From the NCBI GenBank assembly GCA_016195325.1, contig JACPZX010000091.1, positions 1 through 42,310 of the forward strand: 42,310 bases of DNA, in the 5' to 3' direction. Shown in pieces: positions 1 through 10,366 of this stretch. The stretch is from Acidobacteriota bacterium. Lineage in GTDB: Bacteria; Acidobacteriota; Polarisedimenticolia; JACPZX01. Positions within the stretch are counted from its first letter, which is position 1; every line of letters starts with the position of its first letter. A program made the translations under genes and the position numbers. Under the pieces are notes generated by a model. The model ran no database searches and was not told the origin of the DNA. It saw nothing but the letters and a program-made list of their open reading frames with translations.

Positions 1-1
1 C

Positions 2-847
2 GAGCCCGTCACGCGCCTCGTGACGCAGGGGATGGTCCTCAAGGGCGGGTCGGCGATGTCGAAATCGAAGGGGAACGTCGTCGACCCCGACGACATGGTG
101 GGGAAATACGGCGCCGACGTGACGCGCCTCTTCATCCTCTTTGCCGCCCCGCCGGAGAAGGACCTCGAGTGGAGCGACACCGGCGTGGACGGCCTCGACC
201 GGTTTGCGCGGAGGGCTCATCGACTTGTCGAGCACCACGGCCCCGCCCTGAGCGCCGCGTCCCGTGCCTTCGCGTCCGGCTCGGCGCAGGCGATGACGGG
301 CTTGAGCGACCCCTTCGTGGAGCTCCGGCGCCGCACGCACGACACGATCGCCCGCGTGACCGAGGGGATCGATCGCCGGCTGCATCTCAACACCGCCATC
401 TCGTCGCTGATGGAGCTGACGAACGCCATCTACCTCGCGGCGCCTCCCCCCGAGGGGGCGGTCGCCGCGAAGGAGATCCAGCCTGCCGATCTCCCCGCGC
501 TCCGCGAGGCGATCGAGGCGCTCGTCCTCCTCCTCGCCCCCTTCGCGCCTCACCTGGCCGAGGAGTGCTGGTCGCTCCTCGGGGAGACCTCCCTCGTCGC
601 CCTCGAGGCATGGCCGGCCGCGGACGCGGAGCTGCGCCGGGCTTCCGAGGTCGAGGTCGCCGTCCAGGTGAACGGGAAGCTCCGCGGGCGCGTCTCGGTC
701 GCGGCGTCGGCGGGGGAGACCGAGGTGGTCCGCGCCGCGAAGGCCGACCCGAAGCTCGCCTCGCATCTGGCGGGTTCGGTGGTCAGGACGGTCTACGTCC
801 CGGGGAAGCTCCTCAACGTGGTCGTCCGCGCGGACCAGGGGGCCTGA
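2..847 (+). CDS. leuS: Leucyl-tRNA synthetase, C-terminal part (5' end outside window)
   Basis: Charges tRNA-Leu with leucine in the cytoplasm. The frame is open from base 2, so only the last 281 residues are present and the catalytic Rossmann half and editing domain lie upstream. Visible are the KMSKS-type loop MSKSKGNVV (fragment residues 19-27), then the helical anticodon-binding domain with the family pattern DTIARVTEGIDRRLHLNTAI, then the small C-terminal domain starting near VAVQVNGKLRGRV. The first lysine of KMSKS is alanine (AMSKS), while the catalytically important second lysine is kept; I regard this as tolerated variation. The stop TGA shares one base with the ATG of lptE. The order leuS-lptE-holA is a familiar bacterial arrangement. 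Confidence 0.96.
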   Translation, partial: EPVTRLVTQGMVLKGGSAMSKSKGNVVDPDDMVGKYGADVTRLFILFAAPPEKDLEWSDTGVDGLDRFARRAHRLVEHHGPALSAASRAFASGSAQAMTGLSDPFVELRRRTHDTIARVTEGIDRRLHLNTAISSLMELTNAIYLAAPPPEGAVAAKEIQPADLPALREAIEALVLLLAPFAPHLAEECWSLLGETSLVALEAWPAADAELRRASEVEVAVQVNGKLRGRVSVAASAGETEVVRAAKADPKLASHLAGSVVRTVYVPGKLLNVVVRADQGA

Positions 848-1380
848 TGGTGAGAGGCCTTCGCGCCGCGGCCCGCGGGATCGCCGTCGCGCTCGCGCTG
901 GCCGCGGCCCCCGCGTGCGGCTACCGGCTCGCCGGCCACAACCAGCTGCTCCCGCCGTCGGTGAAGACGATCGGCATCCTCCCCTTCGGGAACGAGACGC
1001 GGCGGGCGGAGGTCGATCAGAGGATCACCGAGCAGGTCACGCAGACCTTCATCTCGCGCGGAGGCTACCGCACCGTGTCGACGGCTGAAGGGGCCGACGC
1101 CGTGCTGAAGGGGCAGGTCACCGGCTATGACGTCAACCCCGTCAACGTCGGCCGCGACGGGCGCGCGACCGTCTACGAGGTCATCGTCTCGGCGAACGTC
1201 GAGCTGAAGGACGCCTCCTCCGAGAAGGTCTACTTTCGCAGCGATCACTTCGTGTTCAAGCGGCAGTACGGCGTCTCGCGGAGCGCGACGCAGTTCATCG
1301 ACGCGGAGATCGTGGCCATCAACGAGGTCGCGCACGATTTCGCGGAATCGGTCGTGACGTCGATCCTCGAGGGATTCTGA
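847..1380 (+). CDS. lptE: LPS-assembly lipoprotein LptE
   Basis: Outer-membrane lipoprotein that plugs the LptD barrel and helps insert lipopolysaccharide. The 177-residue product has a short basic start, a hydrophobic Ala/Leu stretch and a lipobox ending at Cys24 followed by GYRL, the usual LptE mature N-terminus. The rest matches the LptE/DUF-type fold: a [18 protein letters not shown] strand, the [13 protein letters not shown] helix and a C-terminal helix. The ATG at 847 overlaps the leuS stop by one base (TGATG); an open frame extends further upstream but lies inside leuS and has no lipoprotein signal. It is followed 2 bp later by holA. It pairs functionally with the fused LptFG gene at 18769-21144. 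Assignment rests on the lipobox, the motif and synteny. Confidence 0.85.
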   Translation: MVRGLRAAARGIAVALALAAAPACGYRLAGHNQLLPPSVKTIGILPFGNETRRAEVDQRITEQVTQTFISRGGYRTVSTAEGADAVLKGQVTGYDVNPVNVGRDGRATVYEVIVSANVELKDASSEKVYFRSDHFVFKRQYGVSRSATQFIDAEIVAINEVAHDFAESVVTSILEGF

Positions 1381-1382
1381 CG

Positions 1383-2447
1383 ATGGCCGCCTCCTCGCGG
1401 AGCGACGCGCTCACCCCCGAGGAGCTGGAGAGGGCGCTTGGCGCAGGTCCCCCCGCCGCGATCTACTTCGTTGCGGGAGAGGAAGGGGTCCTGCGCGATC
1501 GGGTGACCGCGGCCCTCAGGGCGCGCCTCATCGCCCCGGGCTTCGAGGCCTTCAATTACCGGAACCTTTCGCCGGGCGGCCTCGACGCCGCCGCGCTGGC
1601 CGACGAGATGCGGAACCTCCCCATGGGCGGCGGCCGCCGGCTCGTCGTGATATCGCCCGCCGACTCGCTGACGAAAGAGCAGCTGAAGGGCCTCGCGGAG
1701 TACGCGGGCGATCCGTCCCCTTCGACCTGCCTCGTGATCGCGGCGTTCGATCCGAAGGAGACGGTCCGCAAGGCCTTCGACGGGGCGACGAAAATCGACG
1801 TCTCCTCCCCGTGGGAGGACAAGGTCCCCGCATACCTCGAGGCGGAGGCGAAGCGCCTCGGGGTGACGCTGACGCGCGACGCCGGGCTCCTCCTCGCGTC
1901 CATGTGCGGTCGGGATCTGAGCCGTGCGGTGGCCGAGCTGCGGAAGGCCGCGGGGTCGGCGGGGGCGAAGGGGCGCGTCGACGCGGCGCTCGTCGGCCTC
2001 CTAGCAGGGGGCGGCGAGGCGGGGGACGTCTTCAAGGTCACCTCCGCCCTGACGCGGGGGGACGCCGCCGGGGCGGCCTCCGCGGCGCGGCGGTACCTCG
2101 AGACCGAGGAGAGGGGGGAGCTGCGCGTTCTCTACGAGTGCGCGGGCCACCTGAGGCGGCTGCTCCAGGCGAGGGCGCTCGTCGAGTCGGGGACGCCGGC
2201 GCGCGAGGCCGCGAAGGCGGTGAGGGTCTTCTGGAAAGATGCGGACGCCTTCGCCGCGGCACTGCCGCGGTGGAGCGAGGAGAGAATCGCGGCCGCGTTC
2301 AGGCGCCTCCTCGCGGCCGACCGGTCCATCAAGCGGGGAGCCGACGACGGCGCCGGGGTGATCGAGTCGTACCTGTGGGAGACGCTGAGGCCCGCGGGCG
2401 GGACGACCGCCCCTTCGCAGCGGGAAAGGACGAGCGCGAGAGGATGA
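1383..2447 (+). CDS. holA: DNA polymerase III subunit delta
   Basis: The delta subunit is the wrench of the clamp loader that opens the beta sliding clamp. The 354-residue length is normal for HolA. The N-terminal part has the delta hallmarks [16 protein letters not shown] and the segment [17 protein letters not shown]-like near residues 70-90 (clamp-binding region), followed by an AAA+-like fold without a functional P-loop and a C-terminal helical collar domain with FKVTSAL and the helix around [15 protein letters not shown]. It starts 2 bp after the lptE stop and its own stop overlaps the guaA ATG by 4 bases (ATGA), so all four upstream genes are probably translated from one message. Confidence 0.9.
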   Translation: MAASSRSDALTPEELERALGAGPPAAIYFVAGEEGVLRDRVTAALRARLIAPGFEAFNYRNLSPGGLDAAALADEMRNLPMGGGRRLVVISPADSLTKEQLKGLAEYAGDPSPSTCLVIAAFDPKETVRKAFDGATKIDVSSPWEDKVPAYLEAEAKRLGVTLTRDAGLLLASMCGRDLSRAVAELRKAAGSAGAKGRVDAALVGLLAGGGEAGDVFKVTSALTRGDAAGAASAARRYLETEERGELRVLYECAGHLRRLLQARALVESGTPAREAAKAVRVFWKDADAFAAALPRWSEERIAAAFRRLLAADRSIKRGADDGAGVIESYLWETLRPAGGTTAPSQRERTSARG

Positions 2448-4006
2448 GCGGAAGGGCGCACGAAATCGTCGTCATCCTGGACTACGGATCGCAGTACACG
2501 CAGCTCATCGCGCGGCGCGTCCGCGAGCAGAAGGTCTTCTGCGAGATCCTCCCGTTCAGCGCGAAGCTCGAGGAGATCGCCGGCCGGCGCCCGGCGGGGA
2601 TCATCCTCTCGGGGGGGCCGGACAGCGTCTACGCCGTGGACGCCCCGGCCCTCGACCCCGGGGTCCTCGACCTGAAGGCGCCGGTCCTCGGGATCTGCTA
2701 CGGGATGCAGCTCCTCGCGCACGCCCTCGGCGGCGAGGTGGTCGGCGCCGGCCGCCGCGAGTACGGCCACGCCGAAATCGTCAACGGCAATCCCGGCAAG
2801 CTCCTCGCCGGGCTCGCCCCGCGCGAGCAGGTCTGGATGAGCCACGGCGACGAGACGCGGCGCGCCCCGGCGGGGTTCACCGTCACCGCGACCACAAACA
2901 CCGGCGGGATCGCCGGGTTCGAGGATCTCTCACGGTCCATCTTCGCGATCGGTTTCCACCCCGAGGTCGTGCACACGCCGCGCGGCGTCGACATTCTGAG
3001 GAATTTCCTGTTCTCCATCTGCGGCTGCCAGGGGGACTGGACGATGCGCGGCTTCGCCGAGGAGGCGGTCTCGCGCCTGAGGGAGCAGATCGGCGAGAGG
3101 GGGCGCGTCCTCTGCGGGCTGAGCGGCGGCGTCGATTCCTCCGTGGCCGCCCTTCTCATCCACCGCGCGATCGGCGATCGGCTGGTGAGCCTCTTCATCG
3201 ACACGGGGCTCCTCCGGAAGAACGAGGCCGAGGGTGTCCTCGCCCGGTTCCGCGACCGGTTCAAGCTCCCCGTGCGGCACCGCGACGCGGGGGCGCGCTT
3301 CCTCGAGGGGCTCGAGGGGGTGACGGACCCGGAGGCGAAGCGCCGGATCATCGGCGAGACGTTCGTGCGGGTCTTCGAGGACGAGGCGAAGTCGGCGGCG
3401 GGAGGGGGCGCCCCCTTCGAGTTCCTGGGGCAGGGGACGCTCTACCCCGACCTCATCGAGTCGCGGTCGGTGAAGGGCCCGTCGGTCACGATCAAGACGC
3501 ACCACAACGTCGGCGGCCTTCCCGAGAAGATGTCCCTGAAACTCGTCGAGCCGCTGCGGGACCTCTTCAAGGACGAGGTCCGCGCGCTCGGCCGCGAGCT
3601 GGGCCTCGACGAGGATCTGGTGAGGCGGCATCCCTTCCCCGGGCCCGGCCTCGCCGTGCGCATCCTCGGCGAGATCACCGCGCCGCGCGTCGCGCTCCTG
3701 AAGGAGGCCGACGCGATATTCATCGACGAGATCCGGAGGGCGGGGCTGTACGATGGGATCGCGCAGGCCTTCGCGGTCCTCCTTCCCGTGAAGAGCGTGG
3801 GGGTGATGGGAGATCTCAGGACGTACGAGAACGTGCTCGCCCTCAGGGCCGTCGAGACGACGGATTTCATGACGGCCGAGTGGTCGCGCCTCCCGTACGA
3901 TCTCCTCGCCCGCGCGAGCAGCCGCATCGTGAACGAGATCCGCGGGATCAACCGCGTCGTCTACGACGTCAGCAGCAAGCCGCCGTCGACCATCGAGTGG
4001 GAGTGA
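2444..4006 (+). CDS. guaA: GMP synthase (glutamine-hydrolysing)
   Basis: Converts XMP to GMP using ATP and glutamine, the last step of de novo GMP synthesis. The 520-residue protein has the full two-part architecture. The class I amidotransferase domain carries the nucleophile Cys85 in GICYGMQ and the His172/Glu174 pair in FHPEV. The ATP-pyrophosphatase domain has the PP-loop SGGVDSS at residues 227-233. The C-terminal dimerisation domain ends with the family signature KPPSTIEWE. The ATG overlaps the end of holA by 4 bases; starts further upstream in this frame lie inside holA and are not credible. The end overlaps the dnaE start. No purine-type riboswitch is possible here because there is no leader. 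Confidence 0.97.
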   Translation: MSGRAHEIVVILDYGSQYTQLIARRVREQKVFCEILPFSAKLEEIAGRRPAGIILSGGPDSVYAVDAPALDPGVLDLKAPVLGICYGMQLLAHALGGEVVGAGRREYGHAEIVNGNPGKLLAGLAPREQVWMSHGDETRRAPAGFTVTATTNTGGIAGFEDLSRSIFAIGFHPEVVHTPRGVDILRNFLFSICGCQGDWTMRGFAEEAVSRLREQIGERGRVLCGLSGGVDSSVAALLIHRAIGDRLVSLFIDTGLLRKNEAEGVLARFRDRFKLPVRHRDAGARFLEGLEGVTDPEAKRRIIGETFVRVFEDEAKSAAGGGAPFEFLGQGTLYPDLIESRSVKGPSVTIKTHHNVGGLPEKMSLKLVEPLRDLFKDEVRALGRELGLDEDLVRRHPFPGPGLAVRILGEITAPRVALLKEADAIFIDEIRRAGLYDGIAQAFAVLLPVKSVGVMGDLRTYENVLALRAVETTDFMTAEWSRLPYDLLARASSRIVNEIRGINRVVYDVSSKPPSTIEWE

Positions 4007-7000
4007 GCGTGGCCAAGCCCTCTTTCGTGCATCTCCACAACCACTCGCAGTACTCGCTCCTCGACGGCGCCAGCCAGCTCGAGGACATCCTGGACAGGGC
4101 CGTCGAGTTCGGCATGCCCGCGGTCGCGGTGACCGACCACGGAAACCTCTTCGGTGCGGTGAAGTTCCACGACCTGGCGGCCGCGCGCGGCGTGAAGCCG
4201 ATCCTCGGGTGCGAGGCGTACCTCGCCCCCGCCGGCCGGAGGGATAAATCGACCCAGGCCGAGGGGACGCAGAGGGAGCAGAAGAAGCCCTACTACCACC
4301 TCATCCTCCTCGCGGAGAACGCGAAGGGGTGGGCCAACCTGATCCAGCTCGCGTCGATCGCCTACACCGAGGGGTTCTACTACAAGCCGCGCATCGATCG
4401 CGAGATCCTGGCGGCGCACGCGGAGGGGCTCATCGGCACGAGCGCCTGCCTCGGCGGCGAGGTGGCGCAGCTCCTCCTCGCGGACCGCCTGAAGGACGCG
4501 GAGAGCGCGGCCGGGACGTACCAGGAGATCTTCGGGAAGGGGAACTTCTACCTCGAGATCCAGGAGCACGGGCTCCCCGAGCAGCGGAAGATCGCGCCGG
4601 CCCTCGTCGCGATGTCGAAGAAGCTCTCGATCCCGCTCGTCGCCACGAACGACTGCCACTTCCTGACGCGCGACGATCACGACGCCCACGACGTCCTCAT
4701 CTGCATCCAGACCGGCAGGACCGTCAACGACGCGTCGAGGATGCTCTACACGTACGAGCACTATCTCAAGTCGCCCGCCGAGATGGCCGAGGCGTTCCGC
4801 GAGCTTCCCGAGGCGATCGCCAATACCCTCCGGATCGCCGAGCGCTGCGACGTGAAGATCGCGAAAGGGCAGTACCACCTCCCCAGCTTCGAGGTCCCGG
4901 CCGGCTACGACCTCGAGGGGTACTTCCGCGAGGTGGTCCACGCGGGGTACGCGCGGCGGCGCGTCCGGTGGAACGAGCTGGAGGCGGCCGGAGCGCTCCG
5001 CGTCCCCATGGACGTGTACGAGAAGCGCCTCGAGAGCGAGATCGGGATGATCTGCCGGATGAACTTTCCCGCGTACTTCCTGATCGTGTGGGACTTCATC
5101 CGCTACGCGCGCGAGAACAACGTCCCCGTCGGCCCCGGGCGAGGCTCCGCGGCCGGGAGCCTCGTCGCGTACTGCCTCGGGATCACCGACATCGACCCCC
5201 TCCCGTACAACCTGATCTTCGAGCGGTTCTTGAACCCCGAGCGCGTGTCGATGCCCGACATCGACATCGACTTCTGCATGAGGAAGCGGGGCCAGGTGAT
5301 CGACTACGTGACCCGCAAGTACGGGCGCGATCGCGTGGCGCAGATCATCACGTTCGGGACGATGGCCGCGCGCGCGGTCATCCGCGACGCCGGGCGCGGC
5401 CTCGACATCGCCTACGGCGAGGTGGATCGGATCGCCAAGCTCGTGCCGGCCGAGCTCGACGCGACGCTCGACAAGGCGCTCGCCACGGTGCCGCAGCTCC
5501 GGGAGGCGTACGAGAAGGACCCGAAGATCAAGCGCCTGATCGACGTCGGCCGCCGCCTCGAGGGGCTGACGCGCCACGCCTCGACGCACGCCGCCGGCGT
5601 CGTCATCTCCCCCGCCCCGATCACGGAGTTCGCCCCCCTCTACCAGGCGAACGAAGGGGAGATCACGACCCAGTTCGCCAAGGACGAGATCGAGCGCATC
5701 GGCCTCCTCAAGATGGACTTCCTCGGGCTCAAGACGCTCACGCTCATCGAGGACCTGCTCGATCGCCTGCAGCTCGAGAGCGGCGCGCGCACCGATCTCG
5801 AGCGCCTCCCGCTCGACGACGGAGAGACGTACAAGTTGTTTTCGGAAGCAAGGACGAGCGGCGTCTTCCAGTTCGAGTCGGCGGGGATGAAGGACATCCT
5901 CGCGCGGTTGAAGCCGACGCGCTTCGAGGATCTGATCGCCCTCAACGCGCTCTACCGGCCGGGGCCGATCAAGGGCGGCCTGATCGACGACTTCATCAAG
6001 CGGCGCCACGGCAAGATCACCGTGAGCTACCCGCACGCCATCCTCGAGCCGATCCTGAAGGACACGTACGGCGTCATCGTCTACCAGGAGCAGGTCATGC
6101 AGATCGCCTCCGCGATGGCCGGCTACACCCTCGGCGAGGCCGACATCCTGAGGCGCGCGATGGGCAAGAAGAAGAAGGAGGCGATGGCCGCCGAGCGCAC
6201 CAAGTTCGTCGAGGGGGCCAAGAAGAGGAAGGTCCCCGACAGGGTGGCCGGGGAGGTCTTCGATCTCATGGAGCACTTCGCCGCGTACGGCTTCAACGCG
6301 AGCCACAGCGCCGCCTACGCCCTCATCGCGTACCGCACCGCCTACCTCAAGGCCCATCACCCGCGGCAGTTCATGGCGGCGCTCCTCTCGATAGAGAAGG
6401 AGACGACCGACAACGTCGCGAAGTACGTCCAGGAGTGCCGGGAGATGGGGATCCACGTCCTCACGCCCGACATCAACGAGAGCCAGGCCGATTTCGCGGT
6501 GGAAGGGGAGGGGATCCGCTACGGCCTCGCCGCGATCAAGAAGGTGGGGGAGTCGGCGGTCGAGTCGATCCTGGCCGGGCGCGCCCGCGTGGGCCGCTAC
6601 GTCTCCCTGACCCAGCTCGCCGGCGAGGTGGACACGCGCCTCGTGAACAAGGGGGTCGTCGAGGCGCTCGTGAAGGCGGGGTCGTTCGACGGCTTCGGCG
6701 CTACCCGCGCCCGGCTCGTTTCCGCGATCGACGCGGCCATGGACGGCGCGCAGCGCCAGGCGAGGGCGAGGGCGAGCGGGCAGAACAGCCTCTTCGGCGG
6801 CGAGGAGGGGGCGTCGCCCGTCCTCCGCGACGTCTTCCCGTCCGAAGTGGAGGAGTGGCCCGAGCGCGACCGCCTCTCGAAGGAGCGCGAGGCGCTCGGC
6901 TTCTACCTCACGGGGCACCCGCTCACCCGTTACCTCGAGGAGCTCGAGGGGGTGACGACGCACACGACGGGCTCGCTCCACGCCGCGCCGGCCGGGGCGG

Positions 7001-7548
7001 AGGTCTCGCTCGGCGGAATGGTCTCGGGGCTGAGCCGGAAGAAGACCCGGAAGGGGGACACCATGGCGATCTTCAGCCTCGAGGACATCGAGGGGGCGGT
7101 CGAGGTCATCGTCTTCCCGGATCTCTACGCGCGCTCCCAGGCGATCTTCATGGAGGAGATCCCGATCCTCGTGAGCGGAAAGGCGGAGGCGGACGAGACC
7201 CGCGTGCGGGTCATCGCGAGCGAGATGATCGCGCTCTCCCAGGCGAGGGCGAGCCGGACGGGGAGCGTGCACCTCCGGGTTCCCGTCGGCGGCGTCACCG
7301 AGGAGACGGTCGCCCGGCTCAAGGGCCTCCTCGAGGGAAACCGCGGCGAGTGCCCGGTCTACCTCGAGCTGACGCAGCCGGGAGCCTTCGCGCTGACGCT
7401 CAAGACGGACGCCGCGTGGTCGACGAACCCGAGCCGGCAGGTGGTGACCTCGATCGAGGAGATCCTCGGCCCTGGCAGTGTGAAGCTCAAGAGCCGGACG
7501 GTGAGGCCTGCGGGCGCCCGGCGCTCCACGGGGTCACGGGCTTCCTGA
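4003..7548 (+). CDS. dnaE: DNA polymerase III subunit alpha (DnaE type)
   Basis: Main replicative polymerase. About 1181 residues, typical of DnaE1. An N-terminal PHP domain opens with [15 protein letters not shown] (His10, His12, His14) and TDHGN; the polymerase core shows the aspartates of PDIDIDF (Asp419, Asp421) and a third in KMDFLGL (Asp572); then the HhH region, OB fold near residues 1000-1100 and a C-terminal tail. I place the start at GTG 4003, which overlaps the guaA stop as GTGA; GTG 4009 is an in-frame alternative behind GGGAG. The PHP metal-ligand positions look largely intact, unlike the degenerate PHP of E. coli. The final 62 bp overlap the end of the convergent glycosyltransferase gene. 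Confidence 0.97.
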   Translation: MSVAKPSFVHLHNHSQYSLLDGASQLEDILDRAVEFGMPAVAVTDHGNLFGAVKFHDLAAARGVKPILGCEAYLAPAGRRDKSTQAEGTQREQKKPYYHLILLAENAKGWANLIQLASIAYTEGFYYKPRIDREILAAHAEGLIGTSACLGGEVAQLLLADRLKDAESAAGTYQEIFGKGNFYLEIQEHGLPEQRKIAPALVAMSKKLSIPLVATNDCHFLTRDDHDAHDVLICIQTGRTVNDASRMLYTYEHYLKSPAEMAEAFRELPEAIANTLRIAERCDVKIAKGQYHLPSFEVPAGYDLEGYFREVVHAGYARRRVRWNELEAAGALRVPMDVYEKRLESEIGMICRMNFPAYFLIVWDFIRYARENNVPVGPGRGSAAGSLVAYCLGITDIDPLPYNLIFERFLNPERVSMPDIDIDFCMRKRGQVIDYVTRKYGRDRVAQIITFGTMAARAVIRDAGRGLDIAYGEVDRIAKLVPAELDATLDKALATVPQLREAYEKDPKIKRLIDVGRRLEGLTRHASTHAAGVVISPAPITEFAPLYQANEGEITTQFAKDEIERIGLLKMDFLGLKTLTLIEDLLDRLQLESGARTDLERLPLDDGETYKLFSEARTSGVFQFESAGMKDILARLKPTRFEDLIALNALYRPGPIKGGLIDDFIKRRHGKITVSYPHAILEPILKDTYGVIVYQEQVMQIASAMAGYTLGEADILRRAMGKKKKEAMAAERTKFVEGAKKRKVPDRVAGEVFDLMEHFAAYGFNASHSAAYALIAYRTAYLKAHHPRQFMAALLSIEKETTDNVAKYVQECREMGIHVLTPDINESQADFAVEGEGIRYGLAAIKKVGESAVESILAGRARVGRYVSLTQLAGEVDTRLVNKGVVEALVKAGSFDGFGATRARLVSAIDAAMDGAQRQARARASGQNSLFGGEEGASPVLRDVFPSEVEEWPERDRLSKEREALGFYLTGHPLTRYLEELEGVTTHTTGSLHAAPAGAEVSLGGMVSGLSRKKTRKGDTMAIFSLEDIEGAVEVIVFPDLYARSQAIFMEEIPILVSGKAEADETRVRVIASEMIALSQARASRTGSVHLRVPVGGVTEETVARLKGLLEGNRGECPVYLELTQPGAFALTLKTDAAWSTNPSRQVVTSIEEILGPGSVKLKSRTVRPAGARRSTGSRAS

Positions 7549-8758
7549 CCCGGGGCGGGGGACACGGCCCAGGGTTCGGCGGGCTGGATCGCGGGACACT
7601 CGCGATCGTCTTGGCGAGCGTCGACGCGCGCCGCTCGTAGGTGAACCTGACGGCCTTTTCGCGAGCGGCGCCGCTGAGCCGATCGGCAATCCCGGGCTGC
7701 TCCAGCAGACGGAGAATCGCCGAGGCCCAATCGCGCGGATCGTCGCTTGCGGCCAGGAGGACCTCGACGCCGTCGTGGACGAACTCCTCGATGGACGGCA
7801 GTCGCGCGGCGACGATGGCCAGACCCGCCCCCATCATCTCCATGAGCTTCACGGGGCAGGTGTACTCGCGCGCCTCGATGAAGCGCGAGGCGAGAGGGAC
7901 GAGGCCGACCCTCGCCCGCTCGTAAAAGGACCGCACCTGCGCCGGGGGGACCCCGGGGTGGAAAGTGATCCGCTCCGCGCAGCCGAGGCTCCTGGCCAGA
8001 TTCCTCAATTCCTCGCGCTCGGAGCCGTCGCGGCCTCCGAGCACGGTGAGCTGGTAGGGCGCGAGCCGGGCGACGGCCTGAATGACCGTTTCCACGCCCT
8101 TCCATGGCTTCAGCGAGCCCGCGTAGAGAACGTCGATGTCCTTCACGCTCCCGGGGGCGGATCGCACCACGCGCGTTCCATTCGGCAGGAGCACCAGAGG
8201 CACCCGAGGCCCGACCAGTGGGCGAATCATCTCCAGTGTTCGGGGGTTTGGAACGACGACGGCGTCGCAGAGAGACAGGATTTCCCTTTCGAGCGCCTCT
8301 CGCGTCATCGCGTGCCTGACCGCCGACCGGCGGGCGGGGCGGCATCGTGCCGCGTCCTCCCAGGCGATCCTTCCCGCCGGGTTGTGCGCCTCGAAGATCG
8401 TCGCGAAGCCTCGCCGCCTCGAGGCCCGCATCAGCGCGGGAGCGTACCCCCTGACCTCGCTGAAGAGGGCCACGTTCGCCGCGGACGGCTCCGCGCGCAG
8501 GAGTCCGGGGGCAGCCAGAGGGGCCGAGGCGGCGTGGAACCCCCAGGTGGTGTGAAGCAGCTGGAGATTCGGCATCGGCTCGACACCGAACGCGGAGAGA
8601 ACTTGCTCCGGCTGCGTGCCGCACAGGTCGCCGTAGATCGTCACGTCCACGCCGGCGCGCGCGAGCTCGGCGCACGTGTTGAGCGTGTTGACGAAGTTCG
8701 CCGTCGGGCGTGCCAGGCCGATCCGGTTGAAGACGACGAGGCGGATCTCCCGGGTCAT
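7487..8758 (-). CDS. Glycosyltransferase family 4 (GT-B fold)
   Basis: Probable retaining glycosyltransferase that moves a sugar from a nucleotide donor to a cell-surface glycan; donor and acceptor are unknown. The 423-residue product has an N-terminal acceptor half with the start EIRLVVFNRIGLARPTANFVNTL, and a C-terminal donor half with VVPNPRTLE, LLPNGTRV, DVLYAGSLKPWKG and the GT4 motif KLMEMMGAGLAIVAA followed by SIEEFVHDG. This is the GT4 E-x7-E region in slightly altered form. A proline-rich tail of about 35 residues covers the overlap with dnaE and may be dispensable. The start overlaps the upstream barrel gene by 4 bases (ATGA), so it is the last gene of a three-gene operon. Confidence 0.85.
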   Translation of the reverse strand: MTREIRLVVFNRIGLARPTANFVNTLNTCAELARAGVDVTIYGDLCGTQPEQVLSAFGVEPMPNLQLLHTTWGFHAASAPLAAPGLLRAEPSAANVALFSEVRGYAPALMRASRRRGFATIFEAHNPAGRIAWEDAARCRPARRSAVRHAMTREALEREILSLCDAVVVPNPRTLEMIRPLVGPRVPLVLLPNGTRVVRSAPGSVKDIDVLYAGSLKPWKGVETVIQAVARLAPYQLTVLGGRDGSEREELRNLARSLGCAERITFHPGVPPAQVRSFYERARVGLVPLASRFIEAREYTCPVKLMEMMGAGLAIVAARLPSIEEFVHDGVEVLLAASDDPRDWASAILRLLEQPGIADRLSGAAREKAVRFTYERRASTLAKTIASVPRSSPPNPGPCPPPRVRKPVTPWSAGRPQASPSGS

Positions 8759-9528
8759 CGGAACCTGAAGCTCATGCCGAAGACGGCTCCCCGGAGCCGC
8801 AAATCGTACTCGTTATTGGACTCGACTTGCGTCGAGCTCACGTTTGTCGCGAGAAAGCCGCCGCGGAATCCCAGGAACCGGGCTCGCCGGAACGGGTAGT
8901 AGTCTGCGAACGCGCTCCAGATGTTGAAATGGCTGACCAGGTTCCTGTTGGGGGTGTGGTACCCACCCCTGAGAGCCTCGGCTCGGATCTGGAGCCGATC
9001 TTCGGAAAGCCGGACCTCCGCCGCCAGGCCTCCCGCCGGAATGAGTTGCCCCTGCGAGCCAGCGCCCACGCCGACGGAATAGTCGAGCACGCCCACGAGG
9101 GCGATGACATCCAGATGCCGGCGGTGCACGACCGCGCCGGAGTACTGAACGCGCGTGAAGGATTGCGCCACCTGGTTGGTCACCACCTGGCCAAGCAGCC
9201 GCCCTGAGCTCTCGACATCGAAGTTGGCGTACTCGACGACGACGCCGTGCCGCGCGCCACGGGCGATGAAGACGGAGTCCCTGCCGGTATCCGGACCTTG
9301 AATGTCGATCTCGTCCCCGATGTCCTCGGCGAGAGTTCCTCTTCCGGAGGGCGAGTCGAGGGCGCGCCGCCCTTCGGGAGACGCCCTCCATCCGGAGAAG
9401 GTGAGATGGAATCTCTCGACAGGGGAGTCGCCGGGATCCGCTGCGGCAGCCGGTGACGTGATGAGCCCGGCGGCCAAGAGGAGAATCGCCGCCCTCCCGG
9501 CCACGAGGCGCGCCCGGTTCTTTCTCAT
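8755..9528 (-). CDS. Secreted protein, probable outer-membrane beta-barrel
   Basis: Unrecognised 257-residue protein. It begins with a clear Sec signal peptide: a basic MRKNRARLVAGR, a hydrophobic ILLLAAGLI and a cleavage-like SPAAAAD. The mature part alternates polar and hydrophobic residues in short strands, has many Gly and Tyr/Phe, and ends in MSFRFR, the aromatic-ended last strand typical of outer-membrane barrels. The ATG at 9528 has GGAGG six bases upstream; the open frame extends to 9735 but lacks a signal peptide in that part. The gene overlaps its upstream neighbour and the downstream glycosyltransferase by 4 bases each. Barrel assignment is inference from strand pattern and C-terminus. 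Confidence 0.72.
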   Translation of the reverse strand: MRKNRARLVAGRAAILLLAAGLITSPAAAADPGDSPVERFHLTFSGWRASPEGRRALDSPSGRGTLAEDIGDEIDIQGPDTGRDSVFIARGARHGVVVEYANFDVESSGRLLGQVVTNQVAQSFTRVQYSGAVVHRRHLDVIALVGVLDYSVGVGAGSQGQLIPAGGLAAEVRLSEDRLQIRAEALRGGYHTPNRNLVSHFNIWSAFADYYPFRRARFLGFRGGFLATNVSSTQVESNNEYDLRLRGAVFGMSFRFR

Positions 9529-10166
9529 GGGATCCTCCAGGCCGTGAGGAATGTCACCTGAGTCTGGTCGATGTCGCCGGCGCCGCCTCTCGCGACCCCG
9601 CGGCGGAACTGGATGTCCGTTCCGAAGACCTTGCGGATGTCGGCTCCGAAACTCCACCCGCTCCGAAAGTCGCGAAGTAAGCCGGCATGGACGTAGCGGC
9701 CCGGCGAGCGATCGGTGACGCTCCTGGAGAACCAAAGGTGCGTCTCTCTCGCGCGCAGGAGTGCCGCGCCGGCCCCGGCGAATGCCTTTGTCCCGGCGTG
9801 CTTCCAGAACGTGTAGACGGCACCGACGGCGAGCTCGTCAATCGTGGAATCCGGGCGCGACGACGTTCCGACGACGACCCGCCTCAGGAGATCGCCGGTG
9901 GAATTTCCCAGGTTACGGAATGACCCTTCGATGCGCACGGGCGAGGAGGGAGCCCCGGCGTCGACCCCGATCCCCAGCAGGAGGCTGTCATCGGACGTCT
10001 CGAAGGTCGAGTTGTCGAGGTCCACGAATCCGACGGTTCCCTGGAGCGTCACCTCGGCGCGCGCCGGCACGAAAAGCACGCCGAGCTCGAGAAGAACGAC
10101 GAGGAGGGTCAGGCGGGCTCTCTGGTTCCGCGCGTGTTGCGATGGGGAGACGTGTCCAGGCGCCAT
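9525..10166 (-). CDS. Secreted protein, probable outer-membrane beta-barrel
   Basis: First gene of the minus-strand operon, product about 213 residues. After MAPGHVSPSQHARNQRAR comes a hydrophobic core LTLLVVLLELGVLFV and an ARAE cleavage site, then a mature part starting EVTLQGTVGFVDLDNSTFE with repeated amphipathic strands (LLLGIGVDAG, AVGAVYTFWKHAG, YVHAGLLRDFRSGWSFGADIRKVFG). This resembles small OmpA-like or porin-like barrels, about 8 strands, but I cannot name a family. The start at 10166 has no strong Shine-Dalgarno; the frame continues upstream to 10505 through non-coding-looking sequence and into the metK promoter, so the long form is unlikely. The two barrel proteins look like distant relatives of one another only in general style. 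Confidence 0.65.
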   Translation of the reverse strand: MAPGHVSPSQHARNQRARLTLLVVLLELGVLFVPARAEVTLQGTVGFVDLDNSTFETSDDSLLLGIGVDAGAPSSPVRIEGSFRNLGNSTGDLLRRVVVGTSSRPDSTIDELAVGAVYTFWKHAGTKAFAGAGAALLRARETHLWFSRSVTDRSPGRYVHAGLLRDFRSGWSFGADIRKVFGTDIQFRRGVARGGAGDIDQTQVTFLTAWRIP

Positions 10167-10234
10167 TCGGCATGCTCGTCGGGCAAGTACCCCGTCGTGC
10201 GGGAAACGCGGGGACTCACCGGTGATACGTTGAC

Positions 10235-10264
10235 AGAATACCCTCCCGCGCCCGGAATCAGCAA
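10235..10264 (-). promoter_or_regulatory. Possible sigma-70 promoter for the barrel/glycosyltransferase operon
   Basis: Read on the minus strand, TTGCTG (10264-10259) and TATTCT (10240-10235) are separated by 18 bases and lie about 70 bp upstream of the first barrel gene. Match to consensus is moderate. Confidence 0.35.
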
Positions 10265-10366
10265 TCGTGCTTCTGCGGTCCCTGCTCTTCGACGACTGGA
10301 CCCGGCCTCTCGAACCGATCCTCCGGATCGCACGGCTGGACTGGCTCTCCCGCGCCCCGAATCGCA

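Noticed and set aside
1-60. AMSKS instead of KMSKS in LeuRS as a defect
   Set aside because: Only the first Lys differs; the second Lys that contacts ATP is kept, and this variation occurs in functional synthetases.
3961-7272. Long minus-strand open frame over dnaE (about 1100 codons)
   Set aside because: A shadow of the GC-rich codon pattern of dnaE; its translation is Arg/Leu/Asp-rich low complexity with no family features.
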